Positions 36,080-44,532 of a stretch of DNA of 59,607 bases are shown here, one piece after another. The notes under the pieces were generated by a model. That model was not told the DNA's origin. It saw only the letters and a program-made list of their open reading frames with translations, and did not search any database. Source of the DNA: Rhabdaerophilum sp. SD176 (GTDB lineage Bacteria; Pseudomonadota; Alphaproteobacteria; Rhizobiales; Beijerinckiaceae). Position numbers and translations under genes: made by a program. The stretch is taken from positions 1-59,607 of the forward strand of contig NZ_JARJNS010000011.1 in NCBI RefSeq assembly GCF_030143245.1, given 5' to 3'. Each line of letters begins with the position of its first letter. Within the stretch, counting starts at the first letter, position 1.

Positions 36080-37621
36080 ATGTCCAATCCACTCTCAACA
36101 TCGCCACTCTCGACATCGCCAGTCTCGACATCGCCACTCGCCGCGAAGACGCCCAAAATGAAACAGCCCGATCGGCGCGGGAGACCAAGCAAGAACAAGG
36201 CCGAGCGGATCCTCCATGCGCCTGGAAGGAGTGATCGGAATGCCGTCACGACCTGCAGGCCCTATCTTGCCGGGCTAGGCCAGCCCCTGACATCGGATGT
36301 GCCGCTCGCGGCCGATTGGCAGGTTATCCTCGACAAGGTCACGGTCCAAAGGCGCAATCCTTGTGAACTCGTCATAGGGATCCTGCTCGCGCGTGGGATT
36401 TCGCCCGCCGATCTTACGATGACGGTGATCGAGGACCTGATTGCCGAAATTGAGCGGGAGCATCGCAGGACGGCCTTGTCGGGATCCGCGCCCGGCCGTC
36501 AGGCCCATGAGGTCCAGCGCGCGATCCGGGCCGTCTTCACCCAATGCGTCAATGCATGGCTGGCCCTCCGAGCGAATGATCCGTCCATCGGATACTGGTC
36601 AGATCTGCGGATCCTCCCGTCCTCCTTCGAACTCCAGGAGCAACGCCGCCAGAATGTGCCGCGTCAGACGAAAAGGCTGATCGATGGGATCATGCGTTCC
36701 TCGGCCGCCGAGACCCTCGCGCAAAGGGTCCGGTCGCGCTACACCCTCGATCTTTACGATTGTGCGGTGCGGCTCCAGCAAGCCGGGATTTCCGTGGTCA
36801 GCCGATCGGATTTCTGGCAACCCGCTGCCCTTGATGCGTTATGTGCGGACTTCGAAGCCGACCATGTCCCAGCCGCCCGATGCGCGAGCCTTTTACATGT
36901 CCTGCGCTTTGCGGCCAAGATTAAACCGATGGATCTTGGCGGGATCAAAAGGATCCAGGATCTCACCCGAGCCTATCGATCTCGGCTGGCCGGCGGATCG
37001 CACTTGCGCAATTTGCCGCTGGTGGCCCGGATCGGCGAGGATACCAACTTCGTCAACCTCATCGGCGGCTTGCTGCGGGCTGCCGGCGGGGTCGGCACGG
37101 ACGGCCAATCGCGCCAGAGAATTGCCCGCGCATCCGGCGCTTGCCTCTGCCTGATCCAGTTGATGAGCGGGGTCCGCCTTGCGCAGCTTGTTGCGCTCTC
37201 CATTATCTATGATCCCGATGACGGGTCACCTTCGATCAAACCCACGATAAGCCCTGACATGACCGAGCGCACAAGGACCCTGCCCAACGTTCTGGCGCTC
37301 GGCGAGGTCGATCAGGCCCTTAACGCCTTCTGTGCGCTCTTTTTTGCCGAATATGGCCGCATGCCGAAATCCTTGCTCGATGGCCTGCTCGGGCCGCGTG
37401 CGCAGCAAGCCTCAGCCCAGGCCCGCATGGCCCTCGTGCTTGCTGATCTCGCGCCAGGCATGACACCGGGCATGTTGCGTGACTTGCTCGTCTGGCGGCT
37501 CATCCCCCATCAAAGTCCCGCCCGGCTCTACCGTATCCTCGGTTACGGCTCCTACCTGCGGTTCAAGATAAAATACGCTCCCTTGATCGCGCTCGCCAAC
37601 GCCAAAAAGCTCATCGGATGA
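36080..37621 (+). CDS. Tyrosine-recombinase-like protein with degenerate active site
   Basis: A 513-residue protein ending just before a second recombinase gene. The N-terminus has LSTSP repeats and a basic 'DRRGRPSKNKAERIL' stretch. The C-terminal ~190 residues resemble a tyrosine recombinase: 'LIQLMSGVRLAQLVAL' holds the first catalytic Arg; 'GMTPGMLRDLLVW' matches the HxxR box but has Gly for His; 'LYRILGYGSYLRFKIKYAPL' matches the GH...Y end but has Tyr for the His of GH, while a Tyr stays at the nucleophile position. It may therefore be an accessory, target-binding or weakly active partner of the next gene. AAAAGGAG lies 8 bases before the ATG. Confidence that it is a real gene is high; the family call is moderate. 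Confidence 0.7.
   Translation: MSNPLSTSPLSTSPVSTSPLAAKTPKMKQPDRRGRPSKNKAERILHAPGRSDRNAVTTCRPYLAGLGQPLTSDVPLAADWQVILDKVTVQRRNPCELVIGILLARGISPADLTMTVIEDLIAEIEREHRRTALSGSAPGRQAHEVQRAIRAVFTQCVNAWLALRANDPSIGYWSDLRILPSSFELQEQRRQNVPRQTKRLIDGIMRSSAAETLAQRVRSRYTLDLYDCAVRLQQAGISVVSRSDFWQPAALDALCADFEADHVPAARCASLLHVLRFAAKIKPMDLGGIKRIQDLTRAYRSRLAGGSHLRNLPLVARIGEDTNFVNLIGGLLRAAGGVGTDGQSRQRIARASGACLCLIQLMSGVRLAQLVALSIIYDPDDGSPSIKPTISPDMTERTRTLPNVLALGEVDQALNAFCALFFAEYGRMPKSLLDGLLGPRAQQASAQARMALVLADLAPGMTPGMLRDLLVWRLIPHQSPARLYRILGYGSYLRFKIKYAPLIALANAKKLIG
36092..36136 (+). repeat. Three 15-bp tandem repeats inside the recombinase-like gene
   Basis: Three near-identical 15-bp units (CTCTCGACATCGCCA type) encode LSTSP-LSTSP-VSTSP at residues 5-19. 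The 15-bp unit keeps the frame, so copy number could vary without inactivating the protein. Confidence 0.95.
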
Positions 37622-37632
37622 AGGGGCGCGCC

Positions 37633-39477
37633 ATGACAAAATTCTCTCGCACCCCCCATCAAGCCTCGAAGATTGCGCCAACCTGGCGCAATCTCTCCCC
37701 AGATGTCAAAGGTCTCCTGACACCCAAAAAGGCAAGCCTTGGTCAAAAACTCAACGAGCGATCATCAACAATCTATATAAGAGCCTTGAAAACGTTCTTC
37801 GACTGGATGACTGAATTCAGTGAACTCAATCCAGAAAGCCTATATATCAACAAGAGACATCTTGTTGAATATGCTTCCTATCTTCAAGCCAGGAAGGTGA
37901 ATGTCAAAGGCTTTTTGAAGCTTCTCTTGTCCGCACTGAGCGCTGCCTTGCCGGGTCAATTCGACAAGAGCGCCTTGAGGCAACTGATCGCCGTTCAGAA
38001 AACGACAGGCACAGGGCGGGGGGGAAAAATCATGGCCGTATCCCTGAGCGCGCTATCCGACGACGAAAAGGCGTTCGTCAACCATATCAGACAAACGTAT
38101 GGCATCCACCGCGGCGATGATTATTTGCGTTTCCTCGGCCACATAACAAGCGCTTCTCCTCGCCTTCTCACCCTTGAATTTCGGCAGCGCTTTCTCCAGC
38201 CGGTGCTGGAACCTGTTCTGCTGGCCTGGCTTGGTGGGGTCCATGACGCGGGTTCTCTCCAGCGTTTTCACCTGATTGCCCCCGAGCTTGACGCCTATCT
38301 CGGCGTGAAGACCCATCGGTGGCTCCATGATGCCATCCGCGCGCGTCAAGCGGCCCTCGCGCCGCCGCCGAAAAGAAAAGGAACAACGACCAAAAGCCCG
38401 GGCCGCTCTTCAAGGCCCAGGCTGAAGACCCGGGCGGATATGCGGACCGGCCCCTTGCTGGCGCTGATGGAGCAGATCGCCCCCACGGCCCAATCGTCCA
38501 TCCGGTCGTCACGTGCGTCCCGGTCGTTCAAGCGCAGTAGCCGGAAACTAATCGACGGGGATGTGCTCCACCTGATCAATGCCCGCATTCTGAAGGGAAT
38601 CGGCAACCCGGATGATCCAGCTTGTGAGGTGTTTTCGCTCCCCTCGCTCGAAGCCATGGTCCAGCGGCTCCAGCACAAAATGCTCGATCCCCGGACGATT
38701 GGCCGGACGTGCGGACGCATTCGCATGCTCCACAGGCGCATCTTTCCGGCGGATCGGGATCATGGCTGCCTTTATCTCTCCGTGATCGGTCGGGAGCATT
38801 TTCTCTCGAAGCCACCGAAACGACGGGATGTCAGCCATATCGATTATCTCGATCTTTTGACGCGCGTCCAGCGGGCGCTCGCGGGCATCGAGGAGAATAT
38901 CCAATCCGGGCCCCATCGCCGCAATTCTCTGCTCGAAGTCGAAAGGCGCGACCTCCTCATCGTGGGCGTCATGCTGAGTACCGGCTTGCGCATCACCAAT
39001 GTCCATGGCCTTTGCAGCGACTGGATCCACCCTGGGCCCAAACCGATACTGGTTATCCCGGCCTCGATGACGAAGAACAGCCACACCTTTCCGGCTGCAT
39101 TGCCGGATTGGTTGGTCCGGTCACTTGTTGATTATGCGCCAGATTTGAAGAACCCGCTGGCTCCGCCCTTTCCGATATGGCGCTCCCGCGATCAAGCCCC
39201 CCTCTCGCTGGCCTCGGTTGACCGCTCGATCAGGAAGACCAGCCTCACACTGATCAAGGAGCCTCTGCAACCCCATGATTACCGGCGCCTACGCTGCGCT
39301 TTTTTGCAAGATTCGGACGATATCGATCCGATGACGGCAAATCAGCTCAGTGGCCACGCGTACCTTGACACCCTGCTCACGCATTACCGAAGCCGCAAGG
39401 TTCCGGAATATCTTGGCGGTCTCCTTGCGCCTGTGCACATGAGCGCATCAGGCTCCGGGCTCGCACACGCACCATGA
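37633..39477 (+). CDS. Tyrosine recombinase (site-specific integrase)
   Basis: A 614-residue recombinase. The N-terminal ~150 residues include a core-binding/SAM-like segment ('STIYIRALKTFFDWMTEF', 'HLVEYASYLQARKVNV'). The catalytic domain in the last ~180 residues has 'STGLRITNVHGL' (Arg I), 'PASMTKNSHTFPAALP' (beta-hairpin Lys), 'LQPHDYRRLRCAFLQ' (HxxR), 'LSGHAYLDTLLTHYRSR' (His and nucleophilic Tyr). All key residues are present. ATG 37633 has GAAGGGG 5 bases upstream; an ATG at 37618 overlaps the previous stop but has no such site. The two genes are translationally coupled. Length is well above the 300-400 residues of Xer/phage integrases and fits multi-gene recombinase elements of the Tn554 or RIT sort; exact class is unknown. 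Confidence 0.82.
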   Translation: MTKFSRTPHQASKIAPTWRNLSPDVKGLLTPKKASLGQKLNERSSTIYIRALKTFFDWMTEFSELNPESLYINKRHLVEYASYLQARKVNVKGFLKLLLSALSAALPGQFDKSALRQLIAVQKTTGTGRGGKIMAVSLSALSDDEKAFVNHIRQTYGIHRGDDYLRFLGHITSASPRLLTLEFRQRFLQPVLEPVLLAWLGGVHDAGSLQRFHLIAPELDAYLGVKTHRWLHDAIRARQAALAPPPKRKGTTTKSPGRSSRPRLKTRADMRTGPLLALMEQIAPTAQSSIRSSRASRSFKRSSRKLIDGDVLHLINARILKGIGNPDDPACEVFSLPSLEAMVQRLQHKMLDPRTIGRTCGRIRMLHRRIFPADRDHGCLYLSVIGREHFLSKPPKRRDVSHIDYLDLLTRVQRALAGIEENIQSGPHRRNSLLEVERRDLLIVGVMLSTGLRITNVHGLCSDWIHPGPKPILVIPASMTKNSHTFPAALPDWLVRSLVDYAPDLKNPLAPPFPIWRSRDQAPLSLASVDRSIRKTSLTLIKEPLQPHDYRRLRCAFLQDSDDIDPMTANQLSGHAYLDTLLTHYRSRKVPEYLGGLLAPVHMSASGSGLAHAP

Positions 39478-39918
39478 GGCTGACGCGCCCGAGAGTTTGG
39501 AGAGAGCCCGCTGCCTGATCTTGGGCCCGAAACAGCCCGGATTTCCAGTGTCGGTTTCGGCAATGCGCGCAGGAAGGCCAACCCTTGCCCTCTCGAGGGG
39601 GCTGAAACCGGCTCCCCTTCTCGCCGGTGGAGGCTTTTGGTGTGGGACTTCTTGGGCAAGTGTGACAGGCGGATGCCCCATGAGGCGTGGAATTCTTCAA
39701 ATTCGTTGCGGGATGGGCAGAGGCGTCCGGTCGACGACCAAAATCAATCCTCTTCGCGCCGATCATGAGCCTGCTTCACAACTCGGCCGGGGAAATGCTG
39801 GTGTCAGAATTGGAGAAGGGCGAGTTGATAGAACCGTCCAATTCTCACGCCTATTGCCGGAGCGGCTAGTTTATGCTTCATTATTAACGTTTCGATAATT
39901 ATTGCTACGGGTGAAGCA
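39478..39918. other. 441-bp spacer downstream of the recombinase pair
   Basis: No recognisable gene. The final ~70 bases are AT-rich and probably hold the promoter of the DUF4214 gene. If the recombinase pair defines an element, one attachment site could lie here, but I see no clear core repeat. Confidence 0.4.
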
Positions 39919-41421
39919 ATGGCTGCCGATTATTCAAACCTCACGGTTGGGGACTTGAGCATCGCTCTTAACTTTGACTTCAGCGGCTTGGCAAATGTCG
40001 ACTGGAATGAGGTCCGCCAGTACTTGATCGAATATGGCGCCTACACACCCGAGGTCGAGACCGTCATTTCGCTCTTTTCGAGCGGCGATTATTTTCTCCT
40101 ATTCCGAGGGCTCGACGAGATCCGGCTCCTCGTTAACACCTACCCATCCAGCACCTTGCTCTCGGACATCTACGGCGACTTCGGCGGCGGACCCTCCGAA
40201 GACCTGATCGATTATCCGGATCAGATCGAGCCCTCCTACGACTCATTCAGCGACCGGTTTAGCTCCCCGCTCTACGACCTCAATGACGACGGCTCGTGGG
40301 ATATTCCTGGCTTGTCGGGCATTTCCGGGCTGGACGACTTCAATGCCGGCTCGACCGCCAATGCCTTGTTCGACCAGATCGCAGATGCGGGCATAGACGT
40401 CGTTTTGGACCAGGCCCGGGACATCCTCGAGCGCTTAAGTCTGCCAACCGAATTTGTCGATACAGTCAACAGGGTTCGTGAAGTCCATGACATTGTGACC
40501 AACTTCCATTCCAATCTGTTTGATCTGCTTGAAGATGGACTTTCTGGGCGGGTCGACGGGGCCGAATATGAAAGTCGGCTCGACACAATCACCGGCAATT
40601 TCCAAGAGAGCGCGCGCGAATTCGTATCTGATGAATTAGGCGTCAACAATCAAAGTTTTTTCGAAAGTATTTTTGGAGTACTCCACTTGCAGGAAGTTAA
40701 CTCTTTCCAAGTGAATTACTGGAAAATGGGCGCTGAGATTATTGGAGGGGCCAAACGCGACAGCATCCTTACGAACAGCCTTGATGACGTCGTCGCGCCT
40801 GGCCTCGGCCAAGACATCATATTCCTGCAGGGCGGGAGCGACCGGGTTATCCTGACTGCGGATGGCAGCTTCGATCAGGTCAACGGAGGCGATGGGCTCG
40901 ATTTTGCAATCTATGACCGAGGGCGGAATTCGTTCGCGGTCTCTTTGCTGAATGATCGTGTCTTAATCAGTGACGGCTCTGGAGGTGTTGATGATTTAAC
41001 CAACGTAGAGCGGCTTCAGTTTATAGAAGGCACTCTCGCCTTGGACACATCGGGCACCGCGGGCCAGACATACAGGCTCTATCAGGCGGCATTTGCCCGG
41101 ACGCCGGATAATGCAGGGCTAAAGCATAACATTGGTCTAGTCGATGGCGGCCTGAGCCTGGCGCAAATGTCATCTGCCTTCCTGGCTTCGGCGGAATTCC
41201 AGCAGAGATACGGCAGCAATGTCAGCGATACGGCATACATCAATGCGCTCTACCGCAATGTCCTTGGCCGTGATGCTGATCCCGCTGGGCAAGAGGGATG
41301 GCAAGCGAGACTGAATGACGGCTCGTGGACGCGGACCACGTTGCTGATCGGCTTTTCGGAGAGCCCGGAAAACATCAACAATGTAGCGCCTGCTATCAAT
41401 GACGGGATATGGCTGGTCTGA
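39919..41421 (+). CDS. Secreted DUF4214 protein, predicted type I secretion substrate
   Basis: A 500-residue acidic protein without signal peptide. The first ~260 residues are helical and Asp/Ser/Leu-rich, with no family I recognise. Residues ~265-370 are beta-rich with RTX-like phrases ('GLGQDIIFLQGGSDRVIL', 'VNGGDGLDFAIYD') and 'LTNVERLQFIEGTLALDT', which also occurs before the DUF4214 module of 5051-6271. The last ~115 residues are DUF4214 ('RLYQAAFARTPDNAGL', 'LYRNVLGRDADPAG', 'LLIGFSESPEN', final 'GIWLV'), nearly the same as in 5051-6271. The shared tail on unrelated heads points to a swapped secretion or docking module. Confidence 0.82.
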   Translation: MAADYSNLTVGDLSIALNFDFSGLANVDWNEVRQYLIEYGAYTPEVETVISLFSSGDYFLLFRGLDEIRLLVNTYPSSTLLSDIYGDFGGGPSEDLIDYPDQIEPSYDSFSDRFSSPLYDLNDDGSWDIPGLSGISGLDDFNAGSTANALFDQIADAGIDVVLDQARDILERLSLPTEFVDTVNRVREVHDIVTNFHSNLFDLLEDGLSGRVDGAEYESRLDTITGNFQESAREFVSDELGVNNQSFFESIFGVLHLQEVNSFQVNYWKMGAEIIGGAKRDSILTNSLDDVVAPGLGQDIIFLQGGSDRVILTADGSFDQVNGGDGLDFAIYDRGRNSFAVSLLNDRVLISDGSGGVDDLTNVERLQFIEGTLALDTSGTAGQTYRLYQAAFARTPDNAGLKHNIGLVDGGLSLAQMSSAFLASAEFQQRYGSNVSDTAYINALYRNVLGRDADPAGQEGWQARLNDGSWTRTTLLIGFSESPENINNVAPAINDGIWLV

Positions 41422-41445
41422 CTCAGAAAGTAGCGGCTGGCTCGG

Positions 41446-41622
41446 GCTAGAGCGTTCGTCACGCTCGAATAGGTACACGAGTTCAATCACCGCCGCTTGA
41501 TGCGCGCCATCGGCGATATCCCGCCAGCCGAAGGCGAAGAACGCGACTACGTCATCCTGCACCCGCCAACCATGGCCGCATAACTTAACCCAAACGGCCT
41601 CCGGCAAACTGTGGGCGGTTCA
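41446..41622 (+). pseudogene. Relic of an IS3-family transposase OrfB end with IS right terminus
   Basis: Translation gives 'EFNHRRLMRAIGDIPPAEGE' followed by 'HPPTMAA' and a stop, matching the C-terminus of IS3-group OrfB. After the stop, CCTCCGGCAAACTGTGGGCGGTTCA at the end resembles the typical IS3 right terminus (ending GGCGGTTCA at 41622). Everything upstream of this has been lost. Confidence 0.72.
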
Positions 41623-41720
41623 GGGAGGCGCCCGAGAGGGGGTGAGCGACGCTTGGTCAGCCATTTCATCCGAAACGCCGCCCCATCCCCCTCCTTTTGG
41701 CCAAAGATCCTGATCTTCCC

Positions 41721-43169
41721 TTAGAAAAACGTCAGGAGATCCGCGGTTCGAGCCTGGTTCTCCGGGCTTTCCGAGAACCCGATCAGGACCTCGGGCCGGT
41801 CCCAGGCGCCGCTATCGAGCCGGTCATCCCATTCGAGGAGCCCGCCCTGGTCCGCGCTACGGTCCAGAACATTGTTGTAGAGCGCGTCGATAAATTGCTC
41901 ATCGCTGGTGTTGCGACCAAAGCGCGCTTCGAATTCTTTGCTCACCAGGAAGGCCGCGGCCATATCCTTGAGGGTCATGTCACCGCGCAGCAAAGCCTCG
42001 TTGTGGGTAAAGCCCTGCTGGTCTGGCGCTCGTCCGAAGGCCGCCTGATAGAGGCGCACCAACTGGGCCGCATCGCCATCAAAGTCGAAGCGGATATCCG
42101 GCGCGCGGATGGCTTCCGCGACGTCGAACGGCAAGAGAACACCGTCAATCGCCTGAACAATGCCATTCTGGGTCACAAGATCGCCAAGACCGGGAACATA
42201 GCCCGGGTTTTTGACCTCGGGATCCTTGTCGATGAGATGGTTTGGCCGGGCGATCAGCGTCTCGCCCGCCAGCGTGCGAACCTCCACCCCTTCCACGAGC
42301 TCGTTCTTGCTCCGCCCCCCTTCGGCGACATGATAGGTCAGAATCTTGGTCAGGAGCGGAAGGGGATTTCCTCCAGGATCCAGAGCGGTCAATGTGTTGA
42401 CGATGGCCGAAAAGGCGCCCGCTTCATCCCCATCCCGGACCGGGGCTCCAAGGGTCTGGGCAAGACGGATAAAGGCCGCGTCTGTCGGCGCAAAGACGGT
42501 AAAGTCGGCTGTCTTGTCCTGAAAGGTCGAAACAAGACCGGCCGTGTCGAGCGCCCGGAGCAGCAGATCAAAATCCGCGCTGTTCCGATCAAAATTGCCG
42601 CCAGAAGCCGCCACCAGATCCGCAATGGTCGGATCGCTGGTCGCTTGTGGGACATCCACCGGCAGAAGAACCCGGTCAATCGCATGCGCGATCCCGTTCG
42701 AGGCCAGAAGATCGGTGGCTCCACCAATAAAGCTCGGATCCTTGAGGTCAGGATCCTTGTCGACAAGGCTGTTGCCGACGGGCGTCAGGATTTGCCCCGA
42801 CAGGGTTGCCACCTCTTTGGCCGCCTTGACCTCGCCCAAAGATTTTTCTCCCCCGGCCACGTGATAGAGCAGGATATCCCGAAGAAGCGGGATCGGATCG
42901 CCGCCGCCCAGCCCGGTCAGGGCCGAAACAATCGCATCAAAAGCTGCCTTTTCGTCACCTTCCGCGACTTTCGCTCCAAGGCTCCTGGCCAGCGCGATGA
43001 ATGCCGCATCCGTTGGCGCAAAGACCGTGAGCCTTGCCTGAGGATCCGCCAGCGCTCCGGTTAAACCGGCCGCATCAAGCGCAGAAGCCAGGATATTGAA
43101 ATTGTCCGGATGAGCGTCAAAGCCCGGTCCGGAGGCCCCGACTAGGCCGGCCAAAGTCGTCGTTGCCAT
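41721..43169 (-). CDS. Two fasciclin domains with C-terminal DUF4214
   Basis: A 482-residue predicted surface adhesin. Two fasciclin (FAS1) domains span ~15-165 and ~175-335; each has the FAS1 motifs 'TVFAPTDAAFIALA' / 'TVFAPTDAAFIRLA', 'YHVA' and 'AIDRVLLPVDV' / 'AIDGVLLPFDV'. FAS1 domains mediate cell and matrix adhesion. The last ~115 residues form a DUF4214 module ('LVRLYQAAFGRAPDQQGF', 'LYNNVLDRSADQGG', 'LIGFSESPEN'), ending 'LLTFF' instead of GIW. No N-terminal signal peptide is visible, so type I secretion through the C-terminal part is likely. The ATG at 43169 is preceded by GGGAG; the upstream 31 codons of open frame look non-coding. Confidence 0.88.
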   Translation of the reverse strand: MATTTLAGLVGASGPGFDAHPDNFNILASALDAAGLTGALADPQARLTVFAPTDAAFIALARSLGAKVAEGDEKAAFDAIVSALTGLGGGDPIPLLRDILLYHVAGGEKSLGEVKAAKEVATLSGQILTPVGNSLVDKDPDLKDPSFIGGATDLLASNGIAHAIDRVLLPVDVPQATSDPTIADLVAASGGNFDRNSADFDLLLRALDTAGLVSTFQDKTADFTVFAPTDAAFIRLAQTLGAPVRDGDEAGAFSAIVNTLTALDPGGNPLPLLTKILTYHVAEGGRSKNELVEGVEVRTLAGETLIARPNHLIDKDPEVKNPGYVPGLGDLVTQNGIVQAIDGVLLPFDVAEAIRAPDIRFDFDGDAAQLVRLYQAAFGRAPDQQGFTHNEALLRGDMTLKDMAAAFLVSKEFEARFGRNTSDEQFIDALYNNVLDRSADQGGLLEWDDRLDSGAWDRPEVLIGFSESPENQARTADLLTFF

Positions 43170-43305
43170 GTCTTTTCTCCCTCTCCATGCCGGCGACCTA
43201 CCCCAAGAGGCGATCCCGGACCTAAACCAACAAAGCCTTCGGGAAGCGCTGTGAAACCCCACCCTCGAGCGCTGGCCCTTGCATGCGCCAGCCTGATCTC
43301 ATATT

Positions 43306-43322
43306 GTGGGAAAAATTCCCAC
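43306..43322. promoter_or_regulatory. Perfect 17-bp dyad in a divergent spacer, possible operator
   Basis: GTGGGAAAAATTCCCAC (7-bp arms, 3-base centre) lies between the fasciclin gene and the divergent DUF6502 gene, about 70 bases before the latter. It is a plausible operator for one or both genes; the binding protein is unknown. Confidence 0.5.
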
Positions 43323-43392
43323 GTAAAGAGGACATCATGATTTTTTTTCGCGCGGCGTTGGGCTATAGCGGGGAACGAGGCGAACGAGGTCC

Positions 43393-44532
43393 ATGCCAGA
43401 ACGATTGGCCGCATCCCTGTCCAACCGGACGCTGCTTGAGCGCGGGTTAAGAAAAGTGCTGCGGCCGATCGCCAGAGCGATGATCGCGCATGGGCTTCCG
43501 CTGGCCTCGGGCGTTGCAATTCTCAAGGAGGTTCTGGTCGATGTGGCCGAAAGCCGGCTCGAGAACCGGAAGACGCCGTCCGATAGCCAAATCTCGGTTC
43601 TGACCGGTGTCCATCGCAAGGATGTCCGATCCATCCGCGATCAGGCCCGCGACAAGGATGCCGAGGCCCGGCCCCATCTTGTGAGCACCGTGATCGGCCT
43701 CTGGCTCGCCGATCCGAGGACGCTCGACGAAAAGGGTCAGCCCCGCCCGCTGCCCCGCCTCCATGGCAAGCCGGGCGAAGCGAGCTTTGCCCGGCTCGTC
43801 GAGGAACTCAGCAGCGATATTCGGCCAGCCGCTGTGCTGGAGGTGATGATTGCCCAGGATCTTGTGGCGCTCGATGAGGTCACCGATACCGTCATCCTCA
43901 AGGCTGATGCCTATGTCCCGGGGGAAGACCGCGCCGCTCTTTATGATTTCTGGACAAGAAATCTTCACGATCACCTCGAGGCAGCAACAGCCAATGTGCT
44001 TGCCCGAAACGGAGACCCGCTCTTTTTTGAACGGGCGGTCTTTTATGATCATCTGAGTTCTGGATCGATTGCGGCGCTCGATCACAAAACCCGCGAGGAT
44101 GGGATGGCGCTGCTCCGGCGGATCAACAAGGAGGCGCGCAGCCTCCAGGATCTCGATCGCGCCAGCGACCAGGCAAGGCACCGGTTCCGGTTTGGCATGT
44201 TCTTCTTTTCTGAAGCGATGGCCAATCTGGCCCCTGATCCCCCGGGCGAACCAGACACGGAGGGCGAGGAAGAAAAGGGTTCAGCCGCGCCCCCTCGGCC
44301 GGCCCGGGATCCTGCCCAATTCGGGAGCCAAGTTACCGAAAGCCAGGTCACCGAAAACCATAGGACCGAGCCGCTTCCGGCTTCGACGTCCCCGGATCTC
44401 ACCTCCTCGGATCTTACTTCTTCTGATCTCACCTCGTCGGATCTTCCCTCGTCCCGCCCGACGTCTTCTCGCCAGACGTCTTTACCCCCCCGTTCGCCCC
44501 CCAGGAAGGCGCCCGATCATGGCTCTTGTTGA
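43393..44532 (+). CDS. DUF6502 family protein
   Basis: A 379-residue protein matching the DUF6502 family by its opening 'LLERGLRKVLRPIARAMIAHG' and 'QISVLTGVHRKDVRSIRDQ', a helix-turn-helix-like stretch that suggests DNA binding. Family function is not established. Residues ~1-275 are helical and well structured; from ~285 the protein is Pro/Glu/Ser/Thr-rich and ends in DLTSS repeats encoded by 15-bp tandem units. GAGG lies 5 bases before the ATG. The stop overlaps the next gene (DUF5666) by 14 bases, a pairing I recall from other Proteobacteria, so the two probably act together. Confidence 0.82.
   Translation: MPERLAASLSNRTLLERGLRKVLRPIARAMIAHGLPLASGVAILKEVLVDVAESRLENRKTPSDSQISVLTGVHRKDVRSIRDQARDKDAEARPHLVSTVIGLWLADPRTLDEKGQPRPLPRLHGKPGEASFARLVEELSSDIRPAAVLEVMIAQDLVALDEVTDTVILKADAYVPGEDRAALYDFWTRNLHDHLEAATANVLARNGDPLFFERAVFYDHLSSGSIAALDHKTREDGMALLRRINKEARSLQDLDRASDQARHRFRFGMFFFSEAMANLAPDPPGEPDTEGEEEKGSAAPPRPARDPAQFGSQVTESQVTENHRTEPLPASTSPDLTSSDLTSSDLTSSDLPSSRPTSSRQTSLPPRSPPRKAPDHGSC
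44395..44454 (+). repeat. Four 15-bp tandem repeats at the end of the DUF6502 gene
   Basis: Four units of GATCTCACCTCCTCG type encode DLTSS-DLTSS-DLTSS-DLPSS. A shorter pair of 15-bp units (ending ACCGAA) lies just upstream at about 44326-44352. Both are in frame. Confidence 0.93.

Noticed and set aside
41697-43064. 455-codon plus-strand frame opposite the fasciclin gene
   Set aside because: The minus strand gives two clear FAS1 domains and DUF4214; the plus frame is its shadow.
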